Below are positions 17,017-26,350 of a stretch of DNA of 42,776 nucleotides, in pieces. The stretch is from positions 1 to 42,776 of the forward strand of contig JANQFK010000073.1 in NCBI GenBank assembly GCA_028277885.1, given 5' to 3'. The first letter of the stretch is position 1; each line of letters starts with the position of its first letter. This DNA comes from Myxococcota bacterium (GTDB taxonomy: Bacteria; Myxococcota_A; UBA9160; UBA6930). The notes under the pieces were generated by a model that ran no database searches, was not told the origin of the DNA, and saw nothing but the letters and a program-made list of their open reading frames with translations. A program made the translations under genes and the position numbers.

Positions 17017-19043
17017 CAGCGCACCAGCAGGCCGACGATGCCGATGGAGCCCAGCAGCATCAGCAGCAGGTAGTTCTGGGCCAGGCCCGTCTGCATGTAC
17101 TTGAGGGCGTCGCCCGCCACGGAGCGCACCAGGTAGCCGATGCCGTTCACCCCGGCCCCGTCGATGGCCCCGGCGTCGACGCCGCGGTAGAGGACGGCGT
17201 CGGAGAGCCGGACCAGGGGCCGCACGATCGCCGCGTCGTAGGCCTCGTCGATCCAGTACTTGTTCTGCACCGCCGCGCGCAGGCCGCCGAGGGAGTCGGC
17301 GATGCGCGGCGCCAGGCCGGGCCGCGACACGTAGAGCAGCCACGCCAGGCCGAGCCCGGCGAGCGCCACCCCGACGGCGACCAGGGCGAGGATGCGCTCG
17401 GTGCCGTGGGTGACGTCGTGGTGCACGCTCGGCGTCACGTTCTCGAGGAAGTGGGCGAAGCTGTTGGCGTCCTTGATGGGGACGAAGGCCTCGGAGGGGC
17501 CCATGAAGCCACCCAGCACCGAGAGCACGGCCAGCACCACGAGCGGCGCGATCACGGTGCGCGCGGGCTCGTGGATGTGGGAGCGCACCTCGGCCGGGGC
17601 CCGGCACTCGCCCCAGAAGGTGCGGAAGTAGAGCCGGAACATGTAGAAGGCGGTGAGGCCCGCCGTCACCAGCCCGATGGCGTAGAGCGCGTAGTGGCCC
17701 GGCACGTCGTGGGCCAGCCAGGCCGAGAGCAGGACCTCGTCCTTGGAGAAGAAGCCCGAGAAGGGCGGGAAGCCCGCGATGGCGATCACGCCCATCAGGA
17801 AGGTCCAGTGGGTCCAGGGGATGAAGCGCCGCAGGCCGCCCATCTTGTCCGTGTCCTGCTCGTGGTGCATGGCGAGGATCACGGCGCCGGCGCCGAGGAA
17901 GAGCAGCGCCTTGAAGAAGGCGTGGGTCACCACGTGGAACATGGCGGCCGAGTAGGACATGCAGCCCGCCGCGAGGAACATGTACCCGAGCTGGCTCACC
18001 GTGGAGTAGGCGAGCACCTTCTTGATGTCCGTCTGGGCGATGGCGATGGTGGCCGCGAAGAGCGCCGTCAGCGCCCCGGTCCAGGCCACCAGGGCCGAGG
18101 CCCCCGGCGCGGCGGCGTAGAGGAAGCCCAGGCGGGCTACCATGTAGACGCCGGCGGTCACCATGGTGGCGGCGTGGATCAGGGCCGAGACCGGGGTGGG
18201 GCCGGCCATGGCGTCGGGCAGCCAGACGTAGAGCGGGATCTGGGCGGACTTGCCCGCGGCGCCCACGAAGAAGCAGAGCCCGATCAGCGTGGTGAGGTGC
18301 CACTCCGTCGGACCCGGGAGCCAGCCGGGCACCGTCACCATCTGGGTGGAGAGGTGCCCCATCCCGGCGCGCAGGGCCTCGTAGCTCACCCCGGCCTGGA
18401 GGCCCTCGACCCCCGAGAGCGACCAGAAGGTCAGGAAGATCCCGACCAGGAAGCCGAAGTCGCCGATGCGGTTCACCACGAAGGCCTTGGTGCCGCAGTA
18501 GGCGTTCCAGCGGTCGCTGTACCAGAAGCCGATCAGCAGGTAGGAGCAGAGCCCGACGCCCTCCCAGCCCAGGAACATCAGGACCAGGTTGTCGCCCAGC
18601 ACGAGCACGAGCATCGAGAAGATGAAGAGGTTGAGGTAGCAGAAGAAGCGCTGGAACCCCTTGTCCTCGCGATGGTCGTCGTCCATGTAGCCGATCGAGT
18701 AGATGTGGATCAGCGAGCCCACGCCCGTCACGACCAGGCACATCACCGCGGACAGCGGATCGAAGAGCAGGGCCGCCTCGGCGCTGAAGCGGCCGGCGCC
18801 GATCCAGGTGTAGAGCTCGTCGGTGAGCACCCGGGCCCCGGCGGGCTGGCCGAGCAGGGACACGAAGGCCACGCAGGAGAGCAGGAAGGCGAGCACGAGG
18901 GCGCCGCAGGAGATGCCGATGGTGAAGCTCCGGGGCATCTGGCGGCCCAGCAGGCCCAGCATCACGCCGTGGACCACCGCCCCGAGCAGGGGCAGCAGCG
19001 GGATCCAGCGCAGCAGCGGGTAGCTCTCGCTCGGCTCTACCAT
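17016..19043 (-). CDS. nuoL: NADH-quinone oxidoreductase subunit L
   Basis: 675 residues, the largest and most distal antiporter-like subunit. Conserved strings: '[20 protein letters not shown]' (helix 5 Glu), '[20 protein letters not shown]', '[15 protein letters not shown]' and '[20 protein letters not shown]'. The C-terminal part holds the long lateral helix and final membrane anchor ([17 protein letters not shown]). ATG 19043 lies 6 nt upstream of the end of nuoK, so the two genes overlap by 7 nt. The length is normal for the family. Confidence 0.97.
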   Translation of the reverse strand: MVEPSESYPLLRWIPLLPLLGAVVHGVMLGLLGRQMPRSFTIGISCGALVLAFLLSCVAFVSLLGQPAGARVLTDELYTWIGAGRFSAEAALLFDPLSAVMCLVVTGVGSLIHIYSIGYMDDDHREDKGFQRFFCYLNLFIFSMLVLVLGDNLVLMFLGWEGVGLCSYLLIGFWYSDRWNAYCGTKAFVVNRIGDFGFLVGIFLTFWSLSGVEGLQAGVSYEALRAGMGHLSTQMVTVPGWLPGPTEWHLTTLIGLCFFVGAAGKSAQIPLYVWLPDAMAGPTPVSALIHAATMVTAGVYMVARLGFLYAAAPGASALVAWTGALTALFAATIAIAQTDIKKVLAYSTVSQLGYMFLAAGCMSYSAAMFHVVTHAFFKALLFLGAGAVILAMHHEQDTDKMGGLRRFIPWTHWTFLMGVIAIAGFPPFSGFFSKDEVLLSAWLAHDVPGHYALYAIGLVTAGLTAFYMFRLYFRTFWGECRAPAEVRSHIHEPARTVIAPLVVLAVLSVLGGFMGPSEAFVPIKDANSFAHFLENVTPSVHHDVTHGTERILALVAVGVALAGLGLAWLLYVSRPGLAPRIADSLGGLRAAVQNKYWIDEAYDAAIVRPLVRLSDAVLYRGVDAGAIDGAGVNGIGYLVRSVAGDALKYMQTGLAQNYLLLMLLGSIGIVGLLVR

Positions 19044-19339
19044 CGCAGGAGGCTCACGTCCTCGACGTCCACGGTCTCGCGGTTGCGGAACAACGAGATC
19101 ACGATGCCCAGCCCCACGGCGACCTCCGCCGCGGCGACCACGATCACCATGAGGACGAACACGTGCCCCTCGAGCCCGCCGTGCAGTCGGGAGAACGCCA
19201 CCAGGGCGAGGTTCACCGCGTTCAGCATCAGCTCGATGGACATGAGGATCACGATCAGGTTGCGCCGGGCGAGGGCGCCCGCGAGACCGATCGTGAACAG
19301 CAGCCCCGAGAGCGCGATGGCGTGCTCGATGGGCACCAC
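19037..19339 (-). CDS. nuoK: NADH-quinone oxidoreductase subunit K
   Basis: 100 residues with three membrane helices, the standard size. The Glu residues of the proton path are present in '[16 protein letters not shown]' and '[13 protein letters not shown]'. It starts at one of two adjacent GTG codons (19339 or 19336), 5 nt after nuoJ. NuoK with NuoJ and NuoA links the quinone site to the pumping subunits. Confidence 0.97.
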   Translation of the reverse strand: MVPIEHAIALSGLLFTIGLAGALARRNLIVILMSIELMLNAVNLALVAFSRLHGGLEGHVFVLMVIVVAAAEVAVGLGIVISLFRNRETVDVEDVSLLRW

Positions 19340-19344
19340 GGCGG

Positions 19345-19839
19345 TCAGATCCTCCGCTTCGCCAGGATGACCGCTCCCACCATGGCCGCCAGCAGCAGCA
19401 GGGAGGTCACCTCGAAGGCGAGCACGTAGTCCCGGAACAGCGCGAGGCCCACGTGGCGGTAGCCCCCGAAGTCCTCGCCGACGGCCGCGGCCTCGGGCAG
19501 CGCGCCGGGCAGCACCGTCACGAACCAGGCCAGCACCCCGGCGCCCGCGGCCACGCCCACGAACTTCCCGATCAGCCCCCGGGCCGGCGGGTACCTCTCC
19601 TCGCGCAGGTTGAGGAGCATCACGACGAACAGGAACAGCACCACGATGGCGCCGGCGTAGATCAGGATCTGGAGCACGCCGATCAGGTAGGCGTCCAGCA
19701 GCACGTAGATGGCGCCCAGCGCCACCATGGTGCCCACCAGGGAGAGCGCGCCGGCCACGGTGTTGCGGACGTTCAGCACCATCGAGAGGGCGCCGGCCAC
19801 GGCGATCGCGGCGAACACGTAGAAGAGGGTGACGCTCAT
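19345..19839 (-). CDS. nuoJ: NADH-quinone oxidoreductase subunit J
   Basis: 164 residues with five membrane helices. The family signature '[30 protein letters not shown]' is visible, with the helix-3 pi-bulge region that moves during turnover. ATG 19839 overlaps the nuoH stop (ATGA). Since nuoI normally lies between nuoH and nuoJ, this direct H-J overlap shows that nuoI is absent from the operon. Confidence 0.97.
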   Translation of the reverse strand: MSVTLFYVFAAIAVAGALSMVLNVRNTVAGALSLVGTMVALGAIYVLLDAYLIGVLQILIYAGAIVVLFLFVVMLLNLREERYPPARGLIGKFVGVAAGAGVLAWFVTVLPGALPEAAAVGEDFGGYRHVGLALFRDYVLAFEVTSLLLLAAMVGAVILAKRRI

Positions 19840-20987
19840 CGCAGCCCCTCGACGACCAGGATGAAGAGCCCCGTGACGAAGATGTTGGCGATGGACAGGG
19901 GCAGGATGATCTTCCAGCACAGGTCCATGATCTGGTCGTAGCGGAAGGCGGGCAGGGTCCAGCGGATCGCCATCTGGAGCCAGACCAGCACCACCACCTT
20001 GAGCAGGAAGGTGAGGACGTGGAGGATCAGGCACAGGGTGGTGCCGAAGCCCTCCCCGGCCACGGGCACCAGGACGCCGAGGAGGGTCTCCTGGGGCAGC
20101 CAGGGGATGGACCAGCCGCCCAGGAACAGCGTGGCGACCAGCGCCCCGATCACCGGCACCTCGAGGAACTCCGCGGTGTAGAACAGACCGAACCGCATGC
20201 CCGAGTACTCGGTGTGGTAGCCGGCCACGATCTCCGACTCGCCCTCGGGCGCGCTGAACGGAGGCCGCTTGTTCTCCGCCATGATGCAGGTGAGGAACAG
20301 GATGAAGCCGAAGGGCTGGAGGAAGATCCCCCAGCTCGGCAGGGTGATCCAGGAGAGCCAGGCCGGCAGGGTCTCGAACAGGCCGAAGTGCTCGAGGAAG
20401 CCCAGCACGCGGAAGGTGGCGTCCTGGGCGTACACCATCTCGGGCAGACGCAGGGTGCCGAGGGCCATGAACAGCCCGACGACGGAGAGCCCCATGGTGA
20501 CCTCGTAGGAGATCATCTGGGCCGAGGCCCGCATGCTGCCGAGGAGCGACCAGTTGTTGTTGCTCGCCCAGCCCGCGATCACGGCGCCGTAGGTCGCGAT
20601 GGACCCCACGGCGAACACATAGAGCATGCCCCAGTCGATGTCGGCGATGACGAGGTTGAGCTTGGTCTCGCCGTAGGTGTAGATGCCGCCGAAGGGGATC
20701 ACCGCGAGGGTGATGATGGCGGGCACGATGGAGATCACCGGCGCCAGCAGGTGGAGCACGCGGTTGGCGCCCGCCGGCACCACGTCCTCCTTGGTGAGGA
20801 GCTTCAGCACGTCGGCGGCGGGGTGCAGCAGGCCGATGGCGCGAATGCCGCCGAGGTCGGCGCGGTTGGCGCCGATGCGGTCCTGCATGAGCGCCGCCTG
20901 CTTGCGCTCCACCCAGGTGATGAGGGGCAGGAAGGCGCCCATCATCACCAGCAGCATGAAGAGCGCCTTGATGACCAGCTCCACCAC
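19836..20987 (-). CDS. nuoH: NADH-quinone oxidoreductase subunit H
   Basis: 383 residues, eight or nine membrane helices; the membrane subunit that forms the quinone chamber with NuoB and NuoD. Signature strings are '[20 protein letters not shown]', '[20 protein letters not shown]' with '[10 protein letters not shown]', and '[20 protein letters not shown]'. It starts at a GTG (20987, a second GTG follows directly), 3 nt after the nuoG stop. Its soluble partners NuoB, NuoD and NuoI are not encoded here. Confidence 0.97.
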   Translation of the reverse strand: MVELVIKALFMLLVMMGAFLPLITWVERKQAALMQDRIGANRADLGGIRAIGLLHPAADVLKLLTKEDVVPAGANRVLHLLAPVISIVPAIITLAVIPFGGIYTYGETKLNLVIADIDWGMLYVFAVGSIATYGAVIAGWASNNNWSLLGSMRASAQMISYEVTMGLSVVGLFMALGTLRLPEMVYAQDATFRVLGFLEHFGLFETLPAWLSWITLPSWGIFLQPFGFILFLTCIMAENKRPPFSAPEGESEIVAGYHTEYSGMRFGLFYTAEFLEVPVIGALVATLFLGGWSIPWLPQETLLGVLVPVAGEGFGTTLCLILHVLTFLLKVVVLVWLQMAIRWTLPAFRYDQIMDLCWKIILPLSIANIFVTGLFILVVEGLR

Positions 20988-20990
20988 GGG

Positions 20991-22577
20991 TCAGGCGCTC
21001 CCGCCGGGCATCGGCTTGCCGGAGTCGCCCACGGAGTCGACGTCGCAGCCCGCGAAGGCGCGGACCTCCTGGGCCATGCGCTTCGAGACCGCGCGCGGGT
21101 CCCAGTCGGCCTCGAAGCCGGGCAGGGCCAGGGCCTCGCCCAGGCGGGTCAGGATCTCGCCCTCGGCGTAGGCCTCGAAGGGCGGCTCGAGGGCCGGCTG
21201 CACCCGCTGCACGCGCCCGGCGTGGTTGGTGAGCGTGCCGAGCTTCTCGGCGGCGTGGCGCGCCGGGAACACCACGTCGGCCACGCGCTCGAGCTCCGAG
21301 TGGTGGGTGTCGATCAGGATCACCGTGTCGAGGGAGCCGAGGCGGGACACGTCGGGACCCAGGGGGCCGAGCAGGTCGTGGCCGAGCACGATCGCGCCCT
21401 CGAGGCCGCCGCCCCGCAGCCGGTCGAGCACCGGGGCCGGGTCGCCGAAGCCCAGGGCCCGGGCGCCCGCGGCGTTGGCGGCCTTCTCGGCCTTGATGAG
21501 CAGGGCGTCGGAGCGCCCCGTCGGCACCGGACACGCGCGGCTCTCGATGCCGAGGGCGTCGAGCAGCCGGCGGAAGGTGAAGAGATCCTCGTTGGTGGCG
21601 TGGGCCGAGGCGATGCCCGCCAGGGCGCCGGCCCCCTGGGTGGCGATCAGGGAGCGCAGCTTCGCCGCCGCCAGGGTGATGGCCTGGTCGCGGCGGACCG
21701 TCTCCACCCGGCCGTCGGCGTGGCGCAGCTCGCTGGCGTCGAGCCGGTCCGGCGCGCCGATGGCCTTGTAGGAGAGCCGGCCCTCGTCGCAGATCCAGGT
21801 CTCGTTCACCTCGTCGTTGCGCCGCGGCACGTAGCGGTAGACCTTGTTGCTCGCGACGCCGAGGTGGATGTTGCAGCCGTTCGAGCAGCCCGTGCACACG
21901 CCGGGCACGTCGTCCAGGAACCAGACGCGCACCTTGAAGCGGAAGTCCTTGGTGGTGAGCGCGCCCACGGGGCAGATGTCCGCGACGTTCATCGAGTAGT
22001 CGTTGTCGAGCTCGACGCCCGGGTGCACGTCGATCGTGGAGCGGTCGCCCCGCGCGAAGACGGCCAGCTCGCTGGTCTCGGGCACCTCGCGGCAGAAGCG
22101 CACGCAGCGCCGGCACAGGATGCAGCGCTCCTGGTCGAGCAGGATGGTGGGGCCGATGTCGTAGCGCTTCTTCAGCGCCCGGCGCGGCTCCTCGGTGCGG
22201 GCGTGGGAGAGCCCGTACTCGAAGGCGTAGTCCTGGAGCTTGCACTCGCCGGCCTGGTCGCAGATCGGGCAGTCGAGGGGGTGGTTGACGAGCAGCAGCT
22301 CCATCACCCCCTCCCGGGCCCGCTGCACCGACTCGGTCTGGGTGCGCACCACCATGCCGTCCTTGACCGGCGTGTTGCAGGCGATCTGGAGCTTGGGGAA
22401 GCCCTCCACCTCCACCTGGCAGAGCCGGCAGGAGCCGTCGATGCTGAGCTTCGGGTGCCAGCAGTAGTGGGGGATGTCGACGCCGTTCATCAGCAGGCCG
22501 AGATCGTCGATGGCCTGGAGGATCGTGCGACCCTCGGCGACCTCGTACTCCACGCCGTCGATGCTGACGTTCGGCAT
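20991..22577 (-). CDS. nuoG: NADH-quinone oxidoreductase subunit G (with N7 cluster motif)
   Basis: 528 residues, shorter than the 700-900 of many NuoG proteins because the C-terminal molybdopterin-like region is reduced. All iron-sulfur ligands can be read: N1b Cys39-x10-Cys50-x2-Cys53-x13-Cys67; N5 His99-x3-Cys103-x2-Cys106-x5-Cys112; N4 Cys152, Cys155, Cys158 and Cys202; and the optional N7 cluster Cys228-x2-Cys231-x3-Cys235-x27-Cys263. It passes electrons from NuoE/F towards the Q module. It starts directly after the nuoF stop with no gap, and is followed by nuoH after 3 nt. Confidence 0.96.
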   Translation of the reverse strand: MPNVSIDGVEYEVAEGRTILQAIDDLGLLMNGVDIPHYCWHPKLSIDGSCRLCQVEVEGFPKLQIACNTPVKDGMVVRTQTESVQRAREGVMELLLVNHPLDCPICDQAGECKLQDYAFEYGLSHARTEEPRRALKKRYDIGPTILLDQERCILCRRCVRFCREVPETSELAVFARGDRSTIDVHPGVELDNDYSMNVADICPVGALTTKDFRFKVRVWFLDDVPGVCTGCSNGCNIHLGVASNKVYRYVPRRNDEVNETWICDEGRLSYKAIGAPDRLDASELRHADGRVETVRRDQAITLAAAKLRSLIATQGAGALAGIASAHATNEDLFTFRRLLDALGIESRACPVPTGRSDALLIKAEKAANAAGARALGFGDPAPVLDRLRGGGLEGAIVLGHDLLGPLGPDVSRLGSLDTVILIDTHHSELERVADVVFPARHAAEKLGTLTNHAGRVQRVQPALEPPFEAYAEGEILTRLGEALALPGFEADWDPRAVSKRMAQEVRAFAGCDVDSVGDSGKPMPGGSA

Positions 22578-23873
22578 CTAGAGCTCGAAGCTGTCCGGGA
22601 AGGGGCACTTCTGCCGCCGGACGTGCTCCTCGAAGTCCTCGCGGAAGTGGCGCAGCAGCCCCTGCACCGGCCACGCCGCGGCGTCCGCGAAGGCGCAGAT
22701 GGTCTGCCCCTCCATCTTGCCGCACACGTCGAGCAGCACCTCGAGGTCCTCGTGGGTGCCCGCGCCGCGCTCGATGCGCTCGACGATCCGGTTCATCCAG
22801 CCCGTGCCCTCCCGGCACTGGGTGCACTGGCCGCAGGACTCGTCGCGGAAGAAGTAGGTGATGACGCAGGCCGCGCGGACCATGCAGGTGGTCTCGTCCA
22901 TCACCATGATGCCGCCGGTGCCGAGCATGGTCTTGCGCTCGCGCAGGGACTCGTTGGCCATGGGGACGTCGAGCATGGAGGCGGGCAGGACCGGCATGGA
23001 CATGCCGCCGGGGATCACGCCCTTCACCTTGCGCCCGTCGGGCACGCCGCCGGCGTGCTCGAACACGATCTCGTCGAGACGGGTGCCGAGGGGCAGCTCG
23101 TAGAGGCCGGGCCGCACCACGTGGCCCGAGACGCCGAAGATCGTGGTGCCCGGGCTCTTCTCGGTGCCGAAGCCGCGGAACCAGTCGGCGCCGCGGGTCA
23201 GGATGTGGGGCACGTGGCAGAAGGTCTCCACGTTGTTCACCGTGGTGGGCATGCCGAAGGCGCCGTACTGCGCCGGGAACGGCGGCTTCTTGCGGGGCTG
23301 GCCCTTCTTGCCCTCGAGGGACTCGAGCAGTCCGGTCTCCTCGCCGCAGATGTAGGCGCCGGCGCCGCGCATCAGCACCACGTCGTGGCGGAACCCCGTG
23401 CCCATCACGTTCGCGCCCAGGATGCCCGCCGCCTCGGCCTCGTCGATGGCCTGCTGGAGGCAGCGCGCCGGGTACGCGTACTCGCCGCGCACGTAGACGA
23501 ACGTCTTCTCGGCTCCCGTCGCCCAGGCGGCGATCAGGATGCCTTCGAGCATCTGGTGGGGACCGCGCTCGAGCAGGATGCGGTCCTTGAAGGAGCCGGG
23601 CTCGGACTCGTCGGCGTTGCAGGCGAGGTACTTGGGCTTGTCGGTCTCCTTCGGCATGAAGGACCACTTGAGCCCGGTGGAGAAGCCCGCGCCGCCGCGG
23701 CCCTGGAGGCCGGCGGTCTTCACCAGCTCGACCACGTCCTCGGGCGACATCTCGGTCAGCGCCTTCTTCGCGGCCTGGTAGCCGCCCCGCGCCCGGTAGC
23801 CCTCGAGGGTGCGGAAGGCGTCGTCGCCGAAGTGCTCGCTCAGGTAGCTGGTGACGTAGGGAACCGTGAGCAT
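22578..23873 (-). CDS. nuoF: NADH-quinone oxidoreductase subunit F
   Basis: 431 residues. It binds NADH and FMN and carries the N3 4Fe-4S cluster. Seen: the Gly-rich NADH/FMN site 'GLQGRGGAGFSTGLKW', the FMN region 'YLACNADESEPGSFKDR', the acidic-aromatic 'YICGEETGLLESLEG', and the cluster ligands in 'ESCGQCTQCREGTGW' with a later Cys in 'GQTICAFADAAAWP'. ATG 23873 lies 4 nt after nuoE. The length is normal. Confidence 0.97.
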   Translation of the reverse strand: MLTVPYVTSYLSEHFGDDAFRTLEGYRARGGYQAAKKALTEMSPEDVVELVKTAGLQGRGGAGFSTGLKWSFMPKETDKPKYLACNADESEPGSFKDRILLERGPHQMLEGILIAAWATGAEKTFVYVRGEYAYPARCLQQAIDEAEAAGILGANVMGTGFRHDVVLMRGAGAYICGEETGLLESLEGKKGQPRKKPPFPAQYGAFGMPTTVNNVETFCHVPHILTRGADWFRGFGTEKSPGTTIFGVSGHVVRPGLYELPLGTRLDEIVFEHAGGVPDGRKVKGVIPGGMSMPVLPASMLDVPMANESLRERKTMLGTGGIMVMDETTCMVRAACVITYFFRDESCGQCTQCREGTGWMNRIVERIERGAGTHEDLEVLLDVCGKMEGQTICAFADAAAWPVQGLLRHFREDFEEHVRRQKCPFPDSFEL

Positions 23874-23877
23874 CGCT

Positions 23878-24345
23878 TCACTCGAGCCCGTCGAGGATCT
23901 GCATCGCCTTCTCGAGGTCGAGGTCCTCGTGGTACGTGCCGCCCACGCGCAGCATGGGCGCGTAGGCGCAGGCGCCGAGGCACTCCTCGTGGCCCAGGGT
24001 GATGCGTCCGTCCGCGGTGGTCTCGCCGGCCTCGATGCCGAGCCGCGCCTCGATGCCCCGCATCAGGGTGCGCGCCCCGCGCAGGGAGCACGGCAGGTTG
24101 GTGCACACGTAGACGTGGTGCCGCCCCTGGGGCCGGTCGTAGAACATGTTGTAGAAGGAGACGACCTCCATCACGTCGATGGGACGGATCTCGAAGACCT
24201 CGGCCAGCTCCTTCGCGGTCTCGACGGAGATGTGGCCGAGCTCGGCCTGGGCGAGGTGCAGCGCCGGCAGCAGCGCGCCGCGCTTCTTCGGGTACTTCGC
24301 CATCTCCCGGGCGATCCCGTCCCGCACCTGCTCGGAGAGGCTCAC
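23878..24345 (-). CDS. nuoE: NADH-quinone oxidoreductase subunit E
   Basis: 155 residues, thioredoxin-like 2Fe-2S protein (cluster N1a). The ligands are Cys81, Cys86, Cys122 and Cys126 (CTNLPC and ECLGAC). The helical N-terminal domain 'PKKRGALLPALHLAQAELGH' is typical. It starts at GTG 24345, only 4 nt after the nuoA stop, so nuoB, nuoC and nuoD, which normally separate these two genes, are missing. Confidence 0.97.
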   Translation of the reverse strand: MSLSEQVRDGIAREMAKYPKKRGALLPALHLAQAELGHISVETAKELAEVFEIRPIDVMEVVSFYNMFYDRPQGRHHVYVCTNLPCSLRGARTLMRGIEARLGIEAGETTADGRITLGHEECLGACAYAPMLRVGGTYHEDLDLEKAMQILDGLE

Positions 24346-24349
24346 CGGC

Positions 24350-24703
24350 TCACCACTCGAGGGCGCCCTTCTTCCACTCGTAGAGCAGGCCCACGACCAG
24401 CGGCACCGTGAAGACGCTGATGGCGCCGAAGCCGAACCAGCCGAGCTCGCGGAAGAGCGCGCCGTAGGGAAGGAAGAACACGGCCTCGAGATCGAAGATC
24501 ACGAACAACATGGCCACCAGGTAGAACTTCACCGAGAAGCGCTGGTGGGGTGAGACGATCTGCTTCTCGCCGCACTCGAAGGGCTCGAGCTTCTCGTCGA
24601 AGCGCCGGCTCGGGCCGAGCAGCCGGTGGCCCGTGAGCATCCCGGCCGCGACGAGCAGCGCGATCGCCAGCATCAGCAGGACGCCGTTGAACTCGGCGAG
24701 CAT
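24350..24703 (-). CDS. nuoA: NADH-quinone oxidoreductase subunit A
   Basis: 117 residues from ATG 24703 (MLAEFNGVLLMLAIALL), with a GGGGGG tract just upstream as ribosome site; the frame continues upstream without coding character. Three membrane helices, with the loop 'EKLEPFECGEKQIVSPHQRF' containing the conserved Cys that senses the active/deactive change in complex I, then 'VKFYLVAMLFVIFDLEAVFF' with the acidic helix residues. It is the first gene of the nuo operon, about 140 nt downstream of a good promoter. Confidence 0.96.
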   Translation of the reverse strand: MLAEFNGVLLMLAIALLVAAGMLTGHRLLGPSRRFDEKLEPFECGEKQIVSPHQRFSVKFYLVAMLFVIFDLEAVFFLPYGALFRELGWFGFGAISVFTVPLVVGLLYEWKKGALEW

Positions 24704-24852
24704 CGGACCCCCCGGCGAGCGGCACGTGGTTTCGGCCGCCCGCATCGCGACCGACGGTGCGAACGAGCAAGTGATCCAGCAGGTGGAACGAGTGTTCGCA
24801 TCGAGCCCGCGTGTCGCGCCAAACGCCCGAATACCCTGCGAAATCGCGCCGG

Positions 24853-24881
24853 ACGGTAGCCGCGGCCCCCCACAGCGTCAA
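24853..24881 (-). promoter_or_regulatory. Promoter of the nuo operon
   Basis: Minus strand: TTGACG (24881-24876), 17 nt spacer, TACCGT (24858-24853). This is a good housekeeping-type promoter, giving a leader of about 140 nt before nuoA. It overlaps the start region of gpsA on the other strand, so the two divergent units could interfere with each other. Confidence 0.6.
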
Positions 24882-24887
24882 GAAATG

Positions 24888-24893
24888 TAGACT
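24888..24893 (+). promoter_or_regulatory. TAnnnT element 6 nt before gpsA
   Basis: TAGACT, directly preceded by TG, ends 6 nt before the gpsA ATG. There is no Shine-Dalgarno in between. Predicted leaderless start. Confidence 0.4.
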
Positions 24894-24899
24894 GCCCGG

Positions 24900-25904
24900 A
24901 TGCCCATTCCCGTCGCGGTTCTCGGCGCGGGTAGCTTCGGCACCTGCCTCGCCATGCTCTGCGCGCGCCAGCACGACGTGATGCTCTGGGCGCGCGACCC
25001 CGAGGTCGCCGAAGCCATCGAGCGCGACCGCCGGAATCCCCGCTACCTGAGCGAGATCGAGCTGCCCCGCGCCGTCCGCGCCACGGCGGACCTCGGCGAG
25101 GCCCTGGCCAACGCCGAGCTCGTGATCCTGGCGGTGCCGAGCCACGGGATCCGTCGCGTGATGGCCGAGGCCTCCAAGTCCCTGGACCCCGGCGCGATCC
25201 TGGTCTCCACCATCAAGGGGATCGAGGTCGAGACCGGCCTGACCATGAGCGGGGTCCTCGAGGAGGTGCTGGACCCGGTCTTCCACCCGCGCCTGGTGTT
25301 CCTCTCGGGGCCCTCCTTCGCCAAGGAGGTGGCGCTCAAGAAGCCCACGGCGGTCACCCTCGCGAGCCGGGAGGAGGCCTACGCGATCTCGGTGCAGGCC
25401 TCCATCTCGTGTCCGTGGTTCCGCTGCTACTCCCACGACGACGTGGTGGGGGTCGAGGTCGGTGGGGCCCTCAAGAACGTGGTCGCGATCGCGGTGGGGA
25501 TGTGCGACGGCCTCGACATGGGCCTGAACGCGCGCGCCGGCCTGATGACCCGGGGGCTTCGGGAGATCGGTCGGCTGGGGGTGGCGCTGGGCGCCAACCC
25601 GCTGACCTTCCAGGGCCTTTCGGGCATGGGGGATCTGATCCTCACCTGCACGGGCGACCTCTCCCGCAACCGCAGCGTGGGGATCGAGCTGGGGCGGGGG
25701 CGCCGCCTCAACGACATCGTGGCCGGCATGAGCCAGGTCGCCGAGGGCGTGCGCACCACCTGGGCGGTGTGCCGGCTCGCCGACCGCCTCGGGGTGGAGA
25801 TGCCGATCGCCCAGGCGGTGAAGGGCGTGCTCGACGGCGAGATGACCCCTCTCGAGGCCGGCCGCTCGCTGATGACGCGGCAGCTCCGCGCCGAGCGGGA
25901 GTAG
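24900..25904 (+). CDS. gpsA: Glycerol-3-phosphate dehydrogenase [NAD(P)+]
   Basis: 334 residues, cytosolic. It reduces dihydroxyacetone phosphate to sn-glycerol 3-phosphate, the backbone of phospholipids. The N-terminal Rossmann fold begins 'PVAVLGAGSFGTCLA' (GxGxxG). The middle has 'LVILAVPSHGIRRVM', 'STIKGIE' and 'LSGPSFAKEV'. The catalytic Lys is in 'VGGALKNVVAIAVGM', followed by 'NARAGLMTRGLREIGRLGVALG' and 'GMGDLILTCTGDLSRNRSVG'. The length is normal. It is divergent from nuoA and followed by the feo operon in the same direction, which has its own promoter. Confidence 0.97.
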   Translation: MPIPVAVLGAGSFGTCLAMLCARQHDVMLWARDPEVAEAIERDRRNPRYLSEIELPRAVRATADLGEALANAELVILAVPSHGIRRVMAEASKSLDPGAILVSTIKGIEVETGLTMSGVLEEVLDPVFHPRLVFLSGPSFAKEVALKKPTAVTLASREEAYAISVQASISCPWFRCYSHDDVVGVEVGGALKNVVAIAVGMCDGLDMGLNARAGLMTRGLREIGRLGVALGANPLTFQGLSGMGDLILTCTGDLSRNRSVGIELGRGRRLNDIVAGMSQVAEGVRTTWAVCRLADRLGVEMPIAQAVKGVLDGEMTPLEAGRSLMTRQLRAERE

Positions 25905-25959
25905 AAGCGGGAGTAGGGCGGTCCCACACTGAGGGAACGCGTTCGCGTTTCGCGCGCGA

Positions 25960-25988
25960 TTGACAGCGCCGAGGCGCCGCCGTAGCCT
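25960..25988 (+). promoter_or_regulatory. Promoter of the feo operon
   Basis: TTGACA (25960-25965), a perfect -35, then 17 nt and TAGCCT (25983-25988). The predicted transcription start is near 25995, immediately before the Fur-box-like sequence. Confidence 0.65.
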
Positions 25989-26001
25989 AGGCGCCCGAAA
26001 T

Positions 26002-26016
26002 CGAAATTCATTTTCA
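26002..26016 (+). promoter_or_regulatory. Fur box (iron-responsive operator)
   Basis: CGAAATTCATTTTCA matches TGAAAATCATTTTCA, a form of the 7-1-7 Fur consensus, at 13 of 15 positions. It is an AT-rich island in GC-rich DNA and lies just after the predicted feo transcription start. Iron-loaded Fur bound here would block feoAB transcription. Confidence 0.75.
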
Positions 26017-26050
26017 TTGCGCGCCGACTCCCGGCCGGCGCGGAGTCCCC

Positions 26051-26350
26051 GTGGCCAGCACCCAGCCCCTCGCCCCGGCCCCCCGGCCCGGGGCCGCCAC
26101 CAACCTGCGCCTCTGCGATCTCGAGCCCGGCGGCCGCGGCCGGATCGTCGCCGTGGACCCGGCCGCCGACCTCGGCGGGCGCCTCGGCGACCTGGGCTTC
26201 CTGCCGGGCACCGTCGTCACGCTGGTGCGCCGGGCGCCCCTCGGCGACCCGGCCGTCTACGCACTGCGCGGCACCCGCTTCTGCCTGCGCCGGGAGCAGT
26301 CGGCCGCCGTCCGGGTCGAGCCCCTCGAGGACGACGAGTCCGCCCGGTGA
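26051..26350 (+). CDS. feoA: Ferrous iron transport protein A
   Basis: 99 residues with a GTG start (26051). It is a small cytosolic SH3-like protein that supports FeoB. Seen: 'LRLCDLEPGGRGRIVAVDP', then 'LGGRLGDLGFLPGTVVTLVRRAPLGDP' and 'YALRGTRFCLRREQSAAVRV', the standard FeoA pattern. The first 17 residues are a Pro/Ala-rich tail not found in all homologues. Its stop overlaps the feoB start as GTGA. It is probably repressed by Fur through the box at 26002. Confidence 0.93.
   Translation: MASTQPLAPAPRPGAATNLRLCDLEPGGRGRIVAVDPAADLGGRLGDLGFLPGTVVTLVRRAPLGDPAVYALRGTRFCLRREQSAAVRVEPLEDDESAR

Noticed and set aside
15376..18741. Apparent fusion of nuoL and nuoM in a single 1121-codon frame
   Set aside because: The first half is the out-of-frame shadow of nuoL; real NuoM begins at ATG 17016 and NuoL has its own stop there.
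20019..24002. 1327-codon plus-strand frame opposite nuoE-nuoH
   Set aside because: A shadow frame caused by high GC; very rich in His, Glu, Gly and Ala, with no recognisable domain.
24633..24890. Small plus-strand frame in the gpsA-nuoA interval
   Set aside because: Overlaps the nuo promoter and nuoA, with no ribosome site or motif.
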